The position numbers were made by a program, and so were the translations under genes. 34,089 nt of DNA, taken from assembly GCA_031181145.1 (NCBI GenBank), contig JAPSLB010000047.1, positions 1 to 34,089 of the forward strand. The letters run 5' to 3'. This document shows positions 22,790 to 32,051 of the stretch, one piece after another. Within the stretch, counting starts at the first letter, position 1, and each line of letters begins with the position of its first letter. Source of the DNA: Microvirga sp. Lineage in GTDB: Bacteria; Pseudomonadota; Alphaproteobacteria; Rhizobiales; Beijerinckiaceae. The notes under the pieces were generated by a model that did not search any database, was not told the DNA's origin, and worked only from the letters and a program-made list of their open reading frames with translations.

Positions 22790-22939
22790 GGCAACGGGTG
22801 CCTAGCCGCCCTCATGACATAACGCAAGAGGAGCCAATCGCTTAGCAGCCCCTTCGCCTTTCCCATGTTGCTTCTGGGCCGCGTCCGTCACCCCCTGGAG
22901 CCTGCCGGATTTGGAGGCCCGGACGAAGGAGGTTACGTC

Positions 22940-23833
22940 TCAGTCCCTCGCCTTGTCGTGGCCCGATGAAAGGAGCTCGTCCTCGTGTGCCCCTCTGGGC
23001 CCGGAAGCTGAGGCCCTGGCGTGCTGGCGCACGCGCAACTCCGCGAGAAGCGGGAAGTGATCGGAGGCGACCCGCGTGAGAGGGTTCCTGACCGGCCCGG
23101 CATTCACCACGTGCACCGATTTCGTCACGAACACATGATCGAGACGCAGCACGGGCGCACGGGTGTGAAAGGTCGGCTGCGGCTCTCCGCGGGAATTGGA
23201 AAGCTGCGCGTCCCGCAGGCGGTCGGCGATCATGCGGTAGGAGCGCGAATAAGGCGGCGCGTTGAAATCGCCGAGCAGGATCGCCGGATCCGCACAATCC
23301 TGATGGCCCATCCAATCGGGTCCCACGAGGGCAGCGGCCTGGGTGCGGCGCTCGCCGGAGCGGAGGGACAGATGGGCGTTGATGACATTGACCTTCTGCC
23401 CGTCGATCTCGGTGCACACCCACAGGGCGCTGCGTTTCTCGAAGGACGGTTTCGTCGACTGCGTCGGCAGGCGTCCGGATTTCACGAGATAAGCGGGATG
23501 CTTGGTCAGGATCGCGATGCCGTATTGCTCGCCCAGGATACGGATCGTGGGCTGGAAGTGGAGATCCATCCCGAGCTTGTCCGCCACGCCGACGGCCTGG
23601 TCGACTTCCCCTGCCTTCGTGCGGCCGACCCTCACCTCCTGAAGCGCCACGATATCCGGCTCGCAATCCGCGATGACCTCGGCGATCCGCCCCGGCGAGA
23701 TCTTCCTGTCCGTGCCTAGCCAACGGTGCACATTATAGGTGAGGATCCGAAAGGGGCGCCCCTGGTGATGGCTATGCTTCAAAGGTCGGTACCGGCTCGA
23801 ACAATGGTGACGATGAACATGCATGGCCCGCAT
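22940..23833 (-). CDS. Endonuclease/exonuclease/phosphatase family hydrolase
   Basis: The protein has the metal-dependent EEP fold motifs: RILTYNVHRWLG, IVALQEV (catalytic Glu), VINAHLSLR, ILLGDFNAPP (Asp and Asn) and the final VASDHFPLLAEL (catalytic Asp-His pair). The family includes DNases, phospholipases and phosphoesterases, and the substrate here is unknown. Starts at 23833 and 23824 are both plausible; neither has a good ribosome-binding site. The first 22 residues from the second start contain seven His and a Cys, unusual for the family. It is divergent from copA. Confidence 0.85.
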   Translation of the reverse strand: MRAMHVHRHHCSSRYRPLKHSHHQGRPFRILTYNVHRWLGTDRKISPGRIAEVIADCEPDIVALQEVRVGRTKAGEVDQAVGVADKLGMDLHFQPTIRILGEQYGIAILTKHPAYLVKSGRLPTQSTKPSFEKRSALWVCTEIDGQKVNVINAHLSLRSGERRTQAAALVGPDWMGHQDCADPAILLGDFNAPPYSRSYRMIADRLRDAQLSNSRGEPQPTFHTRAPVLRLDHVFVTKSVHVVNAGPVRNPLTRVASDHFPLLAELRVRQHARASASGPRGAHEDELLSSGHDKARD

Positions 23834-23934
23834 AGAGACATGCCGCGACGTTTTGCGACCTAAAGCGCGAACGTGTCGGATCAATGACCCATCATCGGCC
23901 AGAGTTCCTGAAAAACGCAACCGTAAAAGGCCGC

Positions 23935-23965
23935 TTGACCTTCCCATGATTGGAAGGATTACACC
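23935..23965 (+). promoter_or_regulatory. CueR-type copper-responsive promoter of copA
   Basis: A -35 TTGACC (23935-23940) is followed by the dyad CCTTCC-N7-GGAAGG (23939-23957) and a -10-like TACACC at 23960-23965. The spacer is 19 bases, the overlong distance typical of MerR-family promoters, where the activator must distort the DNA. Sequence and layout closely resemble the E. coli copA promoter. It controls copA and the overlapping cueR. Confidence 0.85.
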
Positions 23966-23997
23966 CCGATCCTATATGGTGAATCGGGAGGTTCCAG

Positions 23998-26529
23998 ATG
24001 GCCACCACCACTCGTCCCGCCGCGGCGGAGAGCTTCGACGTTCCCGTTCAGGGCATGAGCTGCGCGTCCTGCGTCGGACGCGTCGAAAAGGCGATTCGAT
24101 CGATCGAAGGCGTGACCGCCGTCCATGTGAACCTGGCGACGGAGCGGGCCCATGTGTCCTTCGCCCCGGACAGCGCCGCCCCCGGCGCGGTGGCCGAGGC
24201 AATCCGGGCAGCCGGCTATGAGCCCACGGAGAACCATGCGGACCTCGTCATCCGGGGCATGACCTGCGCCTCCTGCGTGGCACGGGTGGAAAAGGCGCTC
24301 AAGCGCGTGCCCGGCGTTCTCGATGCCCAGGTGAATCTCGCGACCGAGCGCGCATCGGTACGCTACCTCGGCGGCACGGATGTCGTCGGCCGCATGGTCG
24401 AGGCCGTCGATGCGACCGGCTACGAGGCTGAGGAAGTCCGGCAGGACGCCGACCGGACCGACCTGGAGGGCGCTGCCCGGGAGGCGGAGATCGCGGCCCT
24501 GCGGCGCTCGCTCGCGCTTGCCGCCATCCTCACCCTGCCCGTCTTCGTCATCGAGATGGGCTCGCACTTCATCGGCGCGATTCACGACTGGGTGATGAAC
24601 ACTCTTGGCCACCGGACCAGCTGGTACCTGCAATTCGCGCTCACCACCCTCGTCCTCTTCGGCCCGGGCCTGCGCTTCTTCAAGAAGGGAGTACCCGCGC
24701 TGTTGCGCCGGGCGCCCGACATGAACTCGCTCGTGGTGCTCGGCACCAGCGCGGCCTATGGCTATTCGCTGGTGGCGACCTTCCTGCCGGACCTTCTGCC
24801 CGCCGGCATGGCCAACATCTATTACGAGGCCGCGGCGGTCATCGTGACGCTGATCCTGCTCGGCCGCTTCCTCGAGGCGAAGGCCAAGGGTCGCACCTCG
24901 GAGGCCATCAAGCGCCTGATCGGCCTTGCCCCGAAGACCGCGCGGGTGATCCGCAACGGCGAGGCTTCGGAAATCCCGATCGATCAGGTGCTGATCGGCG
25001 ACATCGTGCAGGTGCGCCCCGGCGAGAAGGTGCCGGTCGACGGCGAGGTGGTCGAAGGCTCCTCCTTCGTCGACGAATCCATGATCACCGGCGAGCCCGT
25101 GCCCGTGCAGAAGCTCGAAGGCTCGGAGGTAGTCGGCGGCACGATCAACAAGACCGGCGGCTTCACCTTCCGGGCCACGCGCATCGGCGCGGACACGGTT
25201 CTGGCCCAGATCATCCGCATGGTCGAACAGGCGCAAGGGTCGAAGCTGCCGATTCAGGCCCTGGTCGACAGGATCACCGCCTGGTTCGTCCCGGCCGTTA
25301 TGGGGGCCGCGGCGCTGACTTTCGCGATCTGGCTCATCTTCGGCCCGGAGCCTGCGGTCACTTTCGCGCTCGTGAACGCGGTGGCCGTGCTCATCATCGC
25401 CTGCCCCTGCGCCATGGGATTGGCCACCCCCACATCGATCATGGTCGGCACGGGCCGCGCCGCGGAACTGGGCGTCCTCTTCCGTCAGGGCGAGGCCCTG
25501 CAGAGCCTGAAGGAAATCGGCGTCGTCGCCCTCGACAAGACGGGCACGCTCACGAAAGGCCGCCCGGATCTGACCGACTTCGTGACCGCGCCCGGTTTCT
25601 CCGAAGCCGAAACGCTGAGGCTCGTCGCCGCCGTCGAGACGCGTTCCGAGCACCCGATTGCGGAGGCCATCGTTGCGGCGGCCGAGCGGCGGGCCATGCC
25701 CCTTCCCGCGACCGACAGCTTCGAGGCTGTCCCCGGTTTCGGCGTCTCGGCCACCGTAGAGGGCCGCAAGGTAGATGTCGGCGCGGACCGTTACATGCGG
25801 ACGCTCGGTCTCGACACCGCCACTTTCGCCGATACGGCGGCCCGCCTGGGCGCCGAGGGCAAGAGCCCGCTCTACGCGGCCGTCGACGGCAGGCTCGCGG
25901 CCATCGTCGCCGTGGCGGACCCCATCAAGGAATCGACCCCGGACGCAGTCGCCGCATTGCACGCTCTGGGGCTGAAAGTCGCGATGATCACCGGCGACAA
26001 CCGCAAGACGGCGGAAGCCATCGCGCGGCAGATCGGCATCGACGAGGTCGTCGCGGAGGTCCTGCCGGAGGGCAAGGTGGAGGTGGTCAAACGTCTGCGC
26101 CAAGCCCATGGCCGCATCGCCTTCGTGGGCGACGGCATCAACGATGCGCCGGCACTCGCCGAGGCGGATATCGGCATCGCCATCGGCACGGGCACGGATA
26201 TCGCCATCGAAAGTGCGGATGTGGTGCTCATGTCCGGCGACGTGCGCGGCGTGGTGAACGCCATCGCCCTGTCCAAGGCGACGATCCGCAATATCGGGCA
26301 GAACCTGTTCTGGGCCTTTGCCTACAATGTGCTGCTGATTCCCGTCGCGGCGGGCGTGCTCTATCCCTTCGACGGAACCCTGCTGTCGCCCATGGTGGCC
26401 GCGGCGGCCATGGCGCTTTCCAGCGTCTTCGTCGTTGGCAACGCACTTCGCCTGCGCCATTTCAAGGCGCCCATCGAGGTAAGGCAGGGGGACCTGCCTG
26501 CCGCTCAACCTGCAGGAGGTGTGGCATGA
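23998..26529 (+). CDS. copA: Cu(I)-exporting P1B-type ATPase
   Basis: CopA pumps Cu(I) from the cytoplasm across the inner membrane. The 843-residue protein has two N-terminal heavy-metal-associated domains with CxxC (C22/C25 in GMSCASC and C90/C93 in GMTCASC). The transmembrane Cu site CPC is at 469-471, the phosphorylated D513 in DKTGTLTKG, the SEHP motif (H552-P553) specific to heavy-metal pumps, and GDGINDAP (711-718). The ATG at 23998 has GGGAGGT upstream. Its final TGA overlaps the ATG of the MerR-type regulator (ATGA). Regulation by that regulator through the adjacent promoter is strongly supported by the promoter architecture. Confidence 0.96.
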   Translation: MATTTRPAAAESFDVPVQGMSCASCVGRVEKAIRSIEGVTAVHVNLATERAHVSFAPDSAAPGAVAEAIRAAGYEPTENHADLVIRGMTCASCVARVEKALKRVPGVLDAQVNLATERASVRYLGGTDVVGRMVEAVDATGYEAEEVRQDADRTDLEGAAREAEIAALRRSLALAAILTLPVFVIEMGSHFIGAIHDWVMNTLGHRTSWYLQFALTTLVLFGPGLRFFKKGVPALLRRAPDMNSLVVLGTSAAYGYSLVATFLPDLLPAGMANIYYEAAAVIVTLILLGRFLEAKAKGRTSEAIKRLIGLAPKTARVIRNGEASEIPIDQVLIGDIVQVRPGEKVPVDGEVVEGSSFVDESMITGEPVPVQKLEGSEVVGGTINKTGGFTFRATRIGADTVLAQIIRMVEQAQGSKLPIQALVDRITAWFVPAVMGAAALTFAIWLIFGPEPAVTFALVNAVAVLIIACPCAMGLATPTSIMVGTGRAAELGVLFRQGEALQSLKEIGVVALDKTGTLTKGRPDLTDFVTAPGFSEAETLRLVAAVETRSEHPIAEAIVAAAERRAMPLPATDSFEAVPGFGVSATVEGRKVDVGADRYMRTLGLDTATFADTAARLGAEGKSPLYAAVDGRLAAIVAVADPIKESTPDAVAALHALGLKVAMITGDNRKTAEAIARQIGIDEVVAEVLPEGKVEVVKRLRQAHGRIAFVGDGINDAPALAEADIGIAIGTGTDIAIESADVVLMSGDVRGVVNAIALSKATIRNIGQNLFWAFAYNVLLIPVAAGVLYPFDGTLLSPMVAAAAMALSSVFVVGNALRLRHFKAPIEVRQGDLPAAQPAGGVA

Positions 26530-26972
26530 ATATAGGACATGCGGCTGCGGCTTCCGGCGTTTCCGCCAAGATGATCCGCTATTACGAGTCCATCGGCCTC
26601 ATTCCGAGAACCGTGCGCACGGAGGCAGGCTACCGCGTCTACTCCGACCAGGACGTGCACACGTTGCGCTTCATCCGCCGCGCCCGCGATCTCGGCTTCT
26701 CCGTGGAGCAGATCGCCGATCTCGTCTCGCTCTGGCGCGACCGGGAGCGGGCGAGCAAGGACGTGAAGGCGATCGCGCTCGACCATGTGAGCGTCCTCGA
26801 GCGCAAGATCCGGGAACTGCAGGAAATGGCCTCGACGCTCAAGCATCTTGCCGAGAATTGTTCTGGGGATTCGCGCCCCCATTGTCCGATCCTCGAAGAG
26901 CTGGCCAGCGAAGAGCCCCTGCCCGTCCATGGCAAGGCGGATGCGCGCTTCAGCGCCCTGCGCGGAGCGTGA
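26526..26972 (+). CDS. cueR: Copper-responsive MerR-family regulator CueR
   Basis: The 148-residue protein has a MerR-type winged helix-turn-helix ([20 protein letters not shown] and on) and a dimerisation helix (about 72-110). The metal-binding loop has C112 and C120 with seven residues between (CX7C), the arrangement and numbering of E. coli CueR, which binds Cu(I) linearly; this distinguishes it from zinc or mercury sensors. In Cu(I)-bound form it activates its target. It is translationally coupled to copA by ATGA overlap and follows the CueR-type dyad at 23939-23957. A perfect hairpin follows 10 bases after the stop. Confidence 0.95.
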   Translation: MNIGHAAAASGVSAKMIRYYESIGLIPRTVRTEAGYRVYSDQDVHTLRFIRRARDLGFSVEQIADLVSLWRDRERASKDVKAIALDHVSVLERKIRELQEMASTLKHLAENCSGDSRPHCPILEELASEEPLPVHGKADARFSALRGA

Positions 26973-26982
26973 GGAGGAAGGT

Positions 26983-27014
26983 CCGCGTCCGCTGCCCCGG
27001 GGCAGCGGACGCGG
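26983..27014. terminator. Perfect 32-base palindrome between convergent cueR and VOC genes
   Basis: Positions 26983-26998 and 26999-27014 are exact reverse complements (16-bp arms meeting at CCCC/GGGG). AAGGT at 26978 and ACCTT at 27018 extend the stem beyond a three-base bulge. It sits between two converging genes and probably serves as a bidirectional transcription end or mRNA 3' protector. There is no T-tract. Confidence 0.6.
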
Positions 27015-27020
27015 TGCACC

Positions 27021-27443
27021 TTACAATCCGAATGTCACGTGCCCCCGGGCATCGATGGACCAGGCGGGGTTCCACGCGATCTCCCACATATGCTCGTCGG
27101 GATCGGCCACATACCCCCGCAGGCCACCGTGAGGCGGCTCGTCCGCCGGCCTCACGATCCGCCCTCCGAAACGGGATAAGCGATCGATCGCGGCATGCAC
27201 CTCCTCGCGGGAGGTGACGTTGTGTGCGAGCGAGTAAGCGCCAGGCACGGCGATGTCGTTGCGATGCATGTCGGCCGCAAGGGCGTCCCGCAGCCAAGTA
27301 CCGAGCACGAAACCGTTCATCTGGTAGAAGATGATCTCTTCGTTTTCGAAGACGGGGCTCCAGCCGAAGCCCTCAGCATAGAAGCGCCGCGAGCGCGCAA
27401 GTTCGCGCGCACCGAGCGTTACGACGGAAAGTTGTTGTTGCAT
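27021..27443 (-). CDS. VOC-superfamily protein (glyoxalase/bleomycin-resistance fold)
   Basis: The 140-residue protein shows paired beta-alpha-beta-beta-beta modules of the VOC superfamily: SVVTLGARELARSRRFYAEGFGW opens the first and GGLRGYVADPDEHMWEIAWNP closes the second, with an E in MWEIAW at the usual metal-ligand position. Members include lyases, dioxygenases and resistance proteins, and the substrate cannot be told. The ATG at 27443 sits at the end of a strongly structured upstream region. There is no link to copper visible despite the adjacent operon. Confidence 0.88.
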   Translation of the reverse strand: MQQQLSVVTLGARELARSRRFYAEGFGWSPVFENEEIIFYQMNGFVLGTWLRDALAADMHRNDIAVPGAYSLAHNVTSREEVHAAIDRLSRFGGRIVRPADEPPHGGLRGYVADPDEHMWEIAWNPAWSIDARGHVTFGL

Positions 27444-27448
27444 CGAGT

Positions 27449-27571
27449 CAAGTCCCTACGTTGCCCTGGCGCACCATGCACCAGGGCTTACGTCATGGGA
27501 CTTGGTGCATCTGCACCAGCCAGAGCTTCCCGCGGGAAGCGACCGGGCTAACCAAACCGGTCCGCCTTTTT
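27449..27571. repeat. Cluster of nested inverted repeats between phosphatase and VOC genes
   Basis: CAAGTCCC (27449-27456) pairs with GGGACTTG (27497-27504) and encloses GCCCTGG/CCAGGGC (27463-27487). GGTGCATCTGCACC (27504-27517) and the perfect palindrome GCTTCCCGCGGGAAGC (27525-27540) follow. GACCGG (27541-27546) pairs with CCGGTC (27557-27562) ahead of five Ts at 27567-27571. The set may be a palindromic repeat cluster, a leader RNA structure or terminators. It precedes the VOC gene on the minus strand. Confidence 0.6.
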
Positions 27572-27605
27572 CGACCCGTCGAAACTACTCATCCGAGGCG
27601 TCGGG

Positions 27606-28184
27606 TCAAGCCGCCATTTCGACTTCGCGACCGCGCCCGAGCTCGTGCATCCACTTCGCGAATTCGGGCTTGCGCTGCATCTGGCGTCCGTAGTGGCGGC
27701 GCAGCGCATCGACGAGGCGGCCCTCGCGTGACAGCAGATCGTCCGCAAAGGCGACCATGCGCGAATTCGGCCAAGCCTGAGGCCTGATCTCCACCAGACG
27801 TTCGAACAGCCGGTCCTCGCTCTCGTCGGGAGAGGCCCGCGCCATCAGGGTCAGCATCGCAGCGGTCGAGCGTGAGATGCCCATATGGCAATGGACCAGG
27901 AGGTGTCCTTCCGCGCGCTGGGGCTTGCCCGCCTCAACCTCGTCCGCGAAGCGCAGCACGGCCTCCACATGCGCGGGCTGCGGCAGGATCATGTCCCCGA
28001 CGGGCTCGATGATGTCGTGGAAGCGCAGGATCGTACGGTGATGCGGATCGTAGGCTCCGAAGGCCTCCGGATCGGGATGACCGGGATCGAGGATCGAGAG
28101 CACATGGGTGACCGCCCTCTCTCTCTGCTCGGGCAATTCGGAAATCCCGCAGATCGTCAGCGTGGAAATGGACAGAGACTGCAT
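27606..28184 (-). CDS. Dual-specificity/tyrosine phosphatase family protein
   Basis: The 192-residue protein has the Cys-based phosphatase loop HCHMGISRS (98-106), with nucleophile C99 and R105, and an upstream acidic residue D57 (in RFHDI) placed to act as general acid. Bacterial members dephosphorylate phosphotyrosine, phosphoinositide-like or sugar phosphate targets. There is no signal peptide or membrane segment, so a cytosolic role is likely. The later region (residues 115-190) is basic and helical. The substrate is unknown; the neighbours are unrelated. Confidence 0.88.
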   Translation of the reverse strand: MQSLSISTLTICGISELPEQRERAVTHVLSILDPGHPDPEAFGAYDPHHRTILRFHDIIEPVGDMILPQPAHVEAVLRFADEVEAGKPQRAEGHLLVHCHMGISRSTAAMLTLMARASPDESEDRLFERLVEIRPQAWPNSRMVAFADDLLSREGRLVDALRRHYGRQMQRKPEFAKWMHELGRGREVEMAA

Positions 28185-28442
28185 CTTGGAAACCTATGGA
28201 AGCTGAAGCCGGACCGGCGTGGCGGCCTTCTACGGAGGTTGTACTCACTCCGAGAGGGCTATTTCAACTTCATCAAATGAATGTGTCCTTTTGATCACAG
28301 CCCGCCCCAGCCACATTTCCGCCACCTCGGTAACACCTTGTTGTCACTGGCTGAGCTATGAACTCCCCTTCAGATTACCGCCGTCGCTCCCAAGCGTCGG
28401 CGGCATAAGCGAAAATCCAAGAACTGCGAGCCTCCCCCACTG

Positions 28443-29177
28443 ATGTTTGCTCTTACGGCCCCACGCTTGTCCTCATTGCGGAACCTCATCCGCATCTGCA
28501 CTCTGCTCCTCCCGATGGCCCTGGCCGCGTGCGTGACCTCCTCGCCGCCGCCGCAGCAGGTGGTCCGCCGCATCGATCCCGCCTATATGGCCATGTACGC
28601 CGCGCGTCCCGACGAGGCGCACCCGCTCCCGGCCACCGACATCTCCGAGGTGGATCCACGCTTCCTGCGTCGGGAAGTCGCCTATTACGGCCGCGAGGAG
28701 CCCGGCACCATCGTGATCGATACGACTGCCCGGTATCTCTATCTCGTTCGCGAGGGCGGACGCGCGATCCGCTACGGCATCGGCGTCGGCAAGGAGGGCA
28801 TGGCCTGGTCCGGCCGCGCCAGAATCGGGCGCAAGGCCGAATGGCCCCGCTGGACGCCAACTCCCGCGATGATCAGGCGCGAGCCCGAGCGCAACGGCCC
28901 ATGGGCCGGCGGCATGCCCGGCGGCCTCAGCAACCCGCTTGGCGCCCGTGCGCTCTACCTCTACAACAACGGCGCGGACACCATGTACCGCATCCACGGC
29001 ACCAACGAACCCTGGTCCATCGGCCAGTCGGTGTCATCCGGTTGCATCCGCATGTTCAACCAGGACGTGATCGATCTCTACAACCGCGTGCCCGTCGGCT
29101 CGCCGGTGGTGGTGCTGAACGGGCGCAGCCCCTTCAACGACGTCGAGCAGGATGAGATGCGGGTCTCCTATTACTGA
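28443..29177 (+). CDS. L,D-transpeptidase lipoprotein (YkuD/ErfK family)
   Basis: L,D-transpeptidases cross-link peptidoglycan 3-3 or attach outer-membrane proteins to it. The 244-residue protein has a lipoprotein signal (LAAC with C30) after a basic start and hydrophobic core. The YkuD domain spans about 85-228, with [14 protein letters not shown] at its start and the catalytic motif from H185 (HGTNEP) to SSGCIR (nucleophile C201, R203). It acts in the periplasm, probably membrane-anchored. No Shine-Dalgarno is obvious. A strong terminator follows, so it appears monocistronic. Confidence 0.92.
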   Translation: MFALTAPRLSSLRNLIRICTLLLPMALAACVTSSPPPQQVVRRIDPAYMAMYAARPDEAHPLPATDISEVDPRFLRREVAYYGREEPGTIVIDTTARYLYLVREGGRAIRYGIGVGKEGMAWSGRARIGRKAEWPRWTPTPAMIRREPERNGPWAGGMPGGLSNPLGARALYLYNNGADTMYRIHGTNEPWSIGQSVSSGCIRMFNQDVIDLYNRVPVGSPVVVLNGRSPFNDVEQDEMRVSYY

Positions 29178-29202
29178 ACGGATGCCTCTGCATGACGACG
29201 AA

Positions 29203-29232
29203 GGGCCGGCCTCCTGCCGGCCCTTTTTTTTT
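29203..29232 (+). terminator. Intrinsic terminator of the L,D-transpeptidase gene
   Basis: GGGCCGGC (29203-29210) and GCCGGCCC (29216-29223) form an 8-bp perfect stem with a CTCCT loop, followed by nine Ts (29224-29232). It lies 25 bases past the stop. Confidence 0.93.
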
Positions 29233-29444
29233 GTCCGCGTCTCCTAGCCAGGGATACGCCATGGGCTTCCATGGCCACCGGCGGGCTCATCATCGTGAGC
29301 GTCCTGCTCGCGGTTCATGTCGATCGCGACCGGCTCGGACGCCCCACCAAGCCCGGGCTCACCCGAGCGGCCTTGCTCCGCTCCTCTGGAGGTACCGGCT
29401 CGCTGTCCTATGAATCAATGTCCGTTCTTGTCGAAGGATCGCGC

Positions 29445-29840
29445 ATGGATGATTGGCTCCCGCAGGCTTTGAGATTTACGACCCGCATCATCGAAATATG
29501 CGGTATCGCCATCATCGTCCTGGGGACTTTCGGCGCAACGCTCGTCGTTCTCTGGCAGCTGCTGCGAGGGCAGCGGGGCGAGAAGGTCTTCAGCCTCTAC
29601 CGCTCCAATCTCGGTCGGGCGATTCTGCTGGGCCTCGAATTCCTCGTGGCCGCGGACATCATCAATACGGTCGCCATAGAGCCGTCCCTTCAGAGCCTTC
29701 TCATCCTGGGCGGAATCGTGCTGATCCGCACCTTCCTGAGCTTCTCGCTCGAAGTCGAGATCGAAGGACGCTGGCCCTGGGAGAGGCACAGGAGCGAGCG
29801 TCGCGACAATGGCTCGACCAATAGGAATCTTGGCAGTTGA
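29445..29840 (+). CDS. DUF1622-family membrane protein
   Basis: The 131-residue protein matches the DUF1622 pattern: a short amphipathic N terminus (MDDWLPQALRFTTRIIEICG), then about three hydrophobic helices, with FSLYRSNLGRAILLGLEFLVAADIINTV as the most typical part. The function is unknown; it is a small inner-membrane protein found widely in bacteria. The ATG at 29445 has AAGGA 6-7 bases upstream and gives the family length; an in-frame start 58 codons earlier would add an atypical segment. Confidence 0.82.
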   Translation: MDDWLPQALRFTTRIIEICGIAIIVLGTFGATLVVLWQLLRGQRGEKVFSLYRSNLGRAILLGLEFLVAADIINTVAIEPSLQSLLILGGIVLIRTFLSFSLEVEIEGRWPWERHRSERRDNGSTNRNLGS

Positions 29841-30078
29841 CGACGCGGGCGCCCGCCCCTACAAGAACGGCCCGGCCCGCAAGCCGCCGCCGCCCTTCCA
29901 GCGTCCGTCGGCTCCACAATCTGCCCTTTCACTGCGCGTCATCCGTGTGGATGATGTGCGATCGCGCACATCAGGCAGCGATCCTCCTCCGGCAGGTTAC
30001 CCCTTCCCGACTTGAAGCAGCCCCCTCAGACCTCACGCGAACGCCGTGGCGGGCTGCTTGCAGCGACAGTCTTCAACC

Positions 30079-30888
30079 ATGACGACCTTCGAAACAGGCA
30101 CTTTCCTGAGCCGCATCCCCTTCGTCAAAACCGGTTCGGGCTCGGATCCCATCGTCGTTCTCAACGGCGGACAGGCCTTTGTCCGACGCCCCACGCCCGC
30201 ACGTGCGCACCGGGATGCCAAGCGCATCGCGCGGCTCCTGCCCTCTCGCCGCCCGATCTATGTGCTGGGCTACGATCCCGCGCCGCCCGCAGGCTACAGC
30301 ATCGACATGATCGTGAGCGACGTCTCGCGGATCCTGCGCGACGAGATCGGCCCCGCCAGCGTAATGGGCATCTCCTTCGGCGGCTTCGTGGCGACGCGCC
30401 TTGCCGCCGATCATCCCGATCTCGTGAAGGATCTGATCCTGATGGTGAGCGCCCACCGTTTCTCCGATCAGGGCCGCCGCAGCGTCGACCGGCAGATCGA
30501 ATACGCCTGGCAAGGCGATTTCGAGGGCTTCCTGGACGAGTTCGGCCTCGTCTTCCGCCGTCCCTGGCTCAACTGGCTGCTGCGCCTGCGCCTCAAGCAG
30601 GAGCGGAAGCGGCTGCACGAGACGATGAACGATTCCGCGATCATCGTCCGTGGCCTCAACGCGGTCGCGGGCGAGGATTTCGGCGAGGATCCCTCATGGC
30701 TGCGGACCATCCGGGCCCGCACCCTCATCGTCGGCGCGACGCGCGACCCGTTCTTCGATGCGGAGGCGATGGAGGAGACGGCCCGCCTGATCGCCGGAGC
30801 CCGGCTCAAGCTGTTCAAGGGCGAAACCCACATGCTGCCCGTCGAGCGGGCGCGGGATGTGGCAAAGGTCGTGAGGGCGTTTCTGTGA
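30079..30888 (+). CDS. Alpha/beta-hydrolase
   Basis: The 269-residue protein has the alpha/beta-hydrolase layout with nucleophile elbow GISFGG (S99), acid D223 (in TRDPFF) and base H251 (in ETHMLP). The strand PIVVLNGGQAF marks the oxyanion region. A cap segment (about 125-185) is rich in Arg and Leu. Possible roles are esterase, lactonase or lipase-like; the substrate is unknown. The ATG at 30079 is preferred to an earlier GTG at 30046, though neither has a good ribosome-binding site. It converges on purC with a long hairpin between them. Confidence 0.83.
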   Translation: MTTFETGTFLSRIPFVKTGSGSDPIVVLNGGQAFVRRPTPARAHRDAKRIARLLPSRRPIYVLGYDPAPPAGYSIDMIVSDVSRILRDEIGPASVMGISFGGFVATRLAADHPDLVKDLILMVSAHRFSDQGRRSVDRQIEYAWQGDFEGFLDEFGLVFRRPWLNWLLRLRLKQERKRLHETMNDSAIIVRGLNAVAGEDFGEDPSWLRTIRARTLIVGATRDPFFDAEAMEETARLIAGARLKLFKGETHMLPVERARDVAKVVRAFL

Positions 30889-30904
30889 TGGCGGAGCCGG
30901 CAAA

Positions 30905-30931
30905 GGGCGAAGCTGCAGTGCAGCTTCGCCC
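30905..30931. terminator. Long perfect hairpin between convergent hydrolase and purC genes
   Basis: GGGCGAAGCTGCA (30905-30917) and TGCAGCTTCGCCC (30919-30931) are exact inverted repeats around a single G, 16 bases after the plus-strand stop and 17 bases before the end of purC. It is a probable bidirectional terminator or 3'-end stabiliser, lacking a T-tract. Confidence 0.6.
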
Positions 30932-30948
30932 GAAGACCGCGTCACGAT

Positions 30949-31923
30949 CTAAAAATACCGGGCCAAGTTCTCCCGGATGCGCTCCAGCACCGGCACGCCG
31001 GGATCCGGCAGCGCGAAGGCTTGGCCTGTGATGCGCTCGTAGGCGTCGATATAGACCCGCGATGTCTCGAGGATCACCTCGGCGGGGATCTCGGGGACCG
31101 GGTCCTTGTACGGGTCGCAGCGGGCGACGACCCAGCTGCGCACGAAATCCTTGTCGAAGCTGTCCGGCCGCTCGCCGGCCTCGAAGCGCTGGGGATAGCT
31201 CTCCGCGAACCAGTAGCGGCTGCTGTCGGGCGTGTGAATCTCGTCGGCGATCATGATCCGGCCAGTCTCGTCGATGCCGAACTCGTACTTCGTGTCGACG
31301 AGGATGAGGCCGCGCTCGGCCGCCATCTCGCGGCCGCGGGCGAAGAGCGCCAGGGCGTAGTCGGACACGGTCTGCCACTGCTCGGCGGTGAGCAATCCGC
31401 GCTCCACGATCTCCCTCGCGGTCAGCGGTTCGTCGTGGCCGCCGTGGAAGGCCTTCGTGGTGGGGGTGATGATCGTCTGCGGCAGCTTCTGGTTGTCGCG
31501 CATGCCGTCCGGCAGGCGGATGCCGTAGATCTCGCGCTGGCCCTGCTTGTAGAGCGAAAGGATCGAGGTGCCTGTGGTTCCGGCCAGATAGTCACGCACC
31601 ACGATCTCGACGGGCAGGATGGAGAGCTTCCTGCACACCGCCACATTGGGATCGGGATACTCGATGATGTGGTTGGGGCAGAGATCGGCCGTCTTCTCGA
31701 ACCAGAAGCGGGCGGTCTGCGTGAGCACTTGGCCCTTGAGCGGAATGGACGCGAGATTGATGTCGAAGGCGCTGATCCGGTCCGAGGCGATGATGATGCG
31801 CCGCCCGTCCGGGAGATCGTAGTTGTCGCGGACCTTGCCCCGGTAATGGTTCGGCAGTTCCGGGATCGTCGCATCCTCGAGGACGTAATCTGAATAAGCC
31901 CCAAGGGCTGCTTGATCGACCAT
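30949..31923 (-). CDS. purC: Phosphoribosylaminoimidazole-succinocarboxamide synthase (SAICAR synthetase)
   Basis: PurC joins CAIR and L-aspartate with ATP to form SAICAR, the step before ADSL in purine synthesis. The 324-residue protein is of the longer type, as in yeast and many Alphaproteobacteria. It has [26 protein letters not shown] near the N terminus (ATP-binding, with Lys and the SDR-x-SAFD motif), [13 protein letters not shown], and [13 protein letters not shown] and [12 protein letters not shown] (a SAICAR signature). The ATG at 31923 gives a clean start; a GTG two codons earlier is possible. It is not next to other pur genes. Confidence 0.95.
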   Translation of the reverse strand: MVDQAALGAYSDYVLEDATIPELPNHYRGKVRDNYDLPDGRRIIIASDRISAFDINLASIPLKGQVLTQTARFWFEKTADLCPNHIIEYPDPNVAVCRKLSILPVEIVVRDYLAGTTGTSILSLYKQGQREIYGIRLPDGMRDNQKLPQTIITPTTKAFHGGHDEPLTAREIVERGLLTAEQWQTVSDYALALFARGREMAAERGLILVDTKYEFGIDETGRIMIADEIHTPDSSRYWFAESYPQRFEAGERPDSFDKDFVRSWVVARCDPYKDPVPEIPAEVILETSRVYIDAYERITGQAFALPDPGVPVLERIRENLARYF

Positions 31924-32051
31924 GCTCACCTGCCACGGCTGTTCGGTGGATATGCCTCCCGGGAGGCCTGGCGGAGTTCTAAACCGAATCCTCGAACAGG
32001 CTAGGCCCCAATCTCAAGAACCCCTCGGAAAACGTGACCCTTTCCACGGGT

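Noticed and set aside
23959..26508. A very long open frame (about 849 codons) on the minus strand opposite copA.
   Set aside because: It is antisense to a gene with unmistakable CopA motifs; high GC content removes stop codons in the opposing frame. Its His/Asp/Arg-heavy composition is that of a shadow frame.
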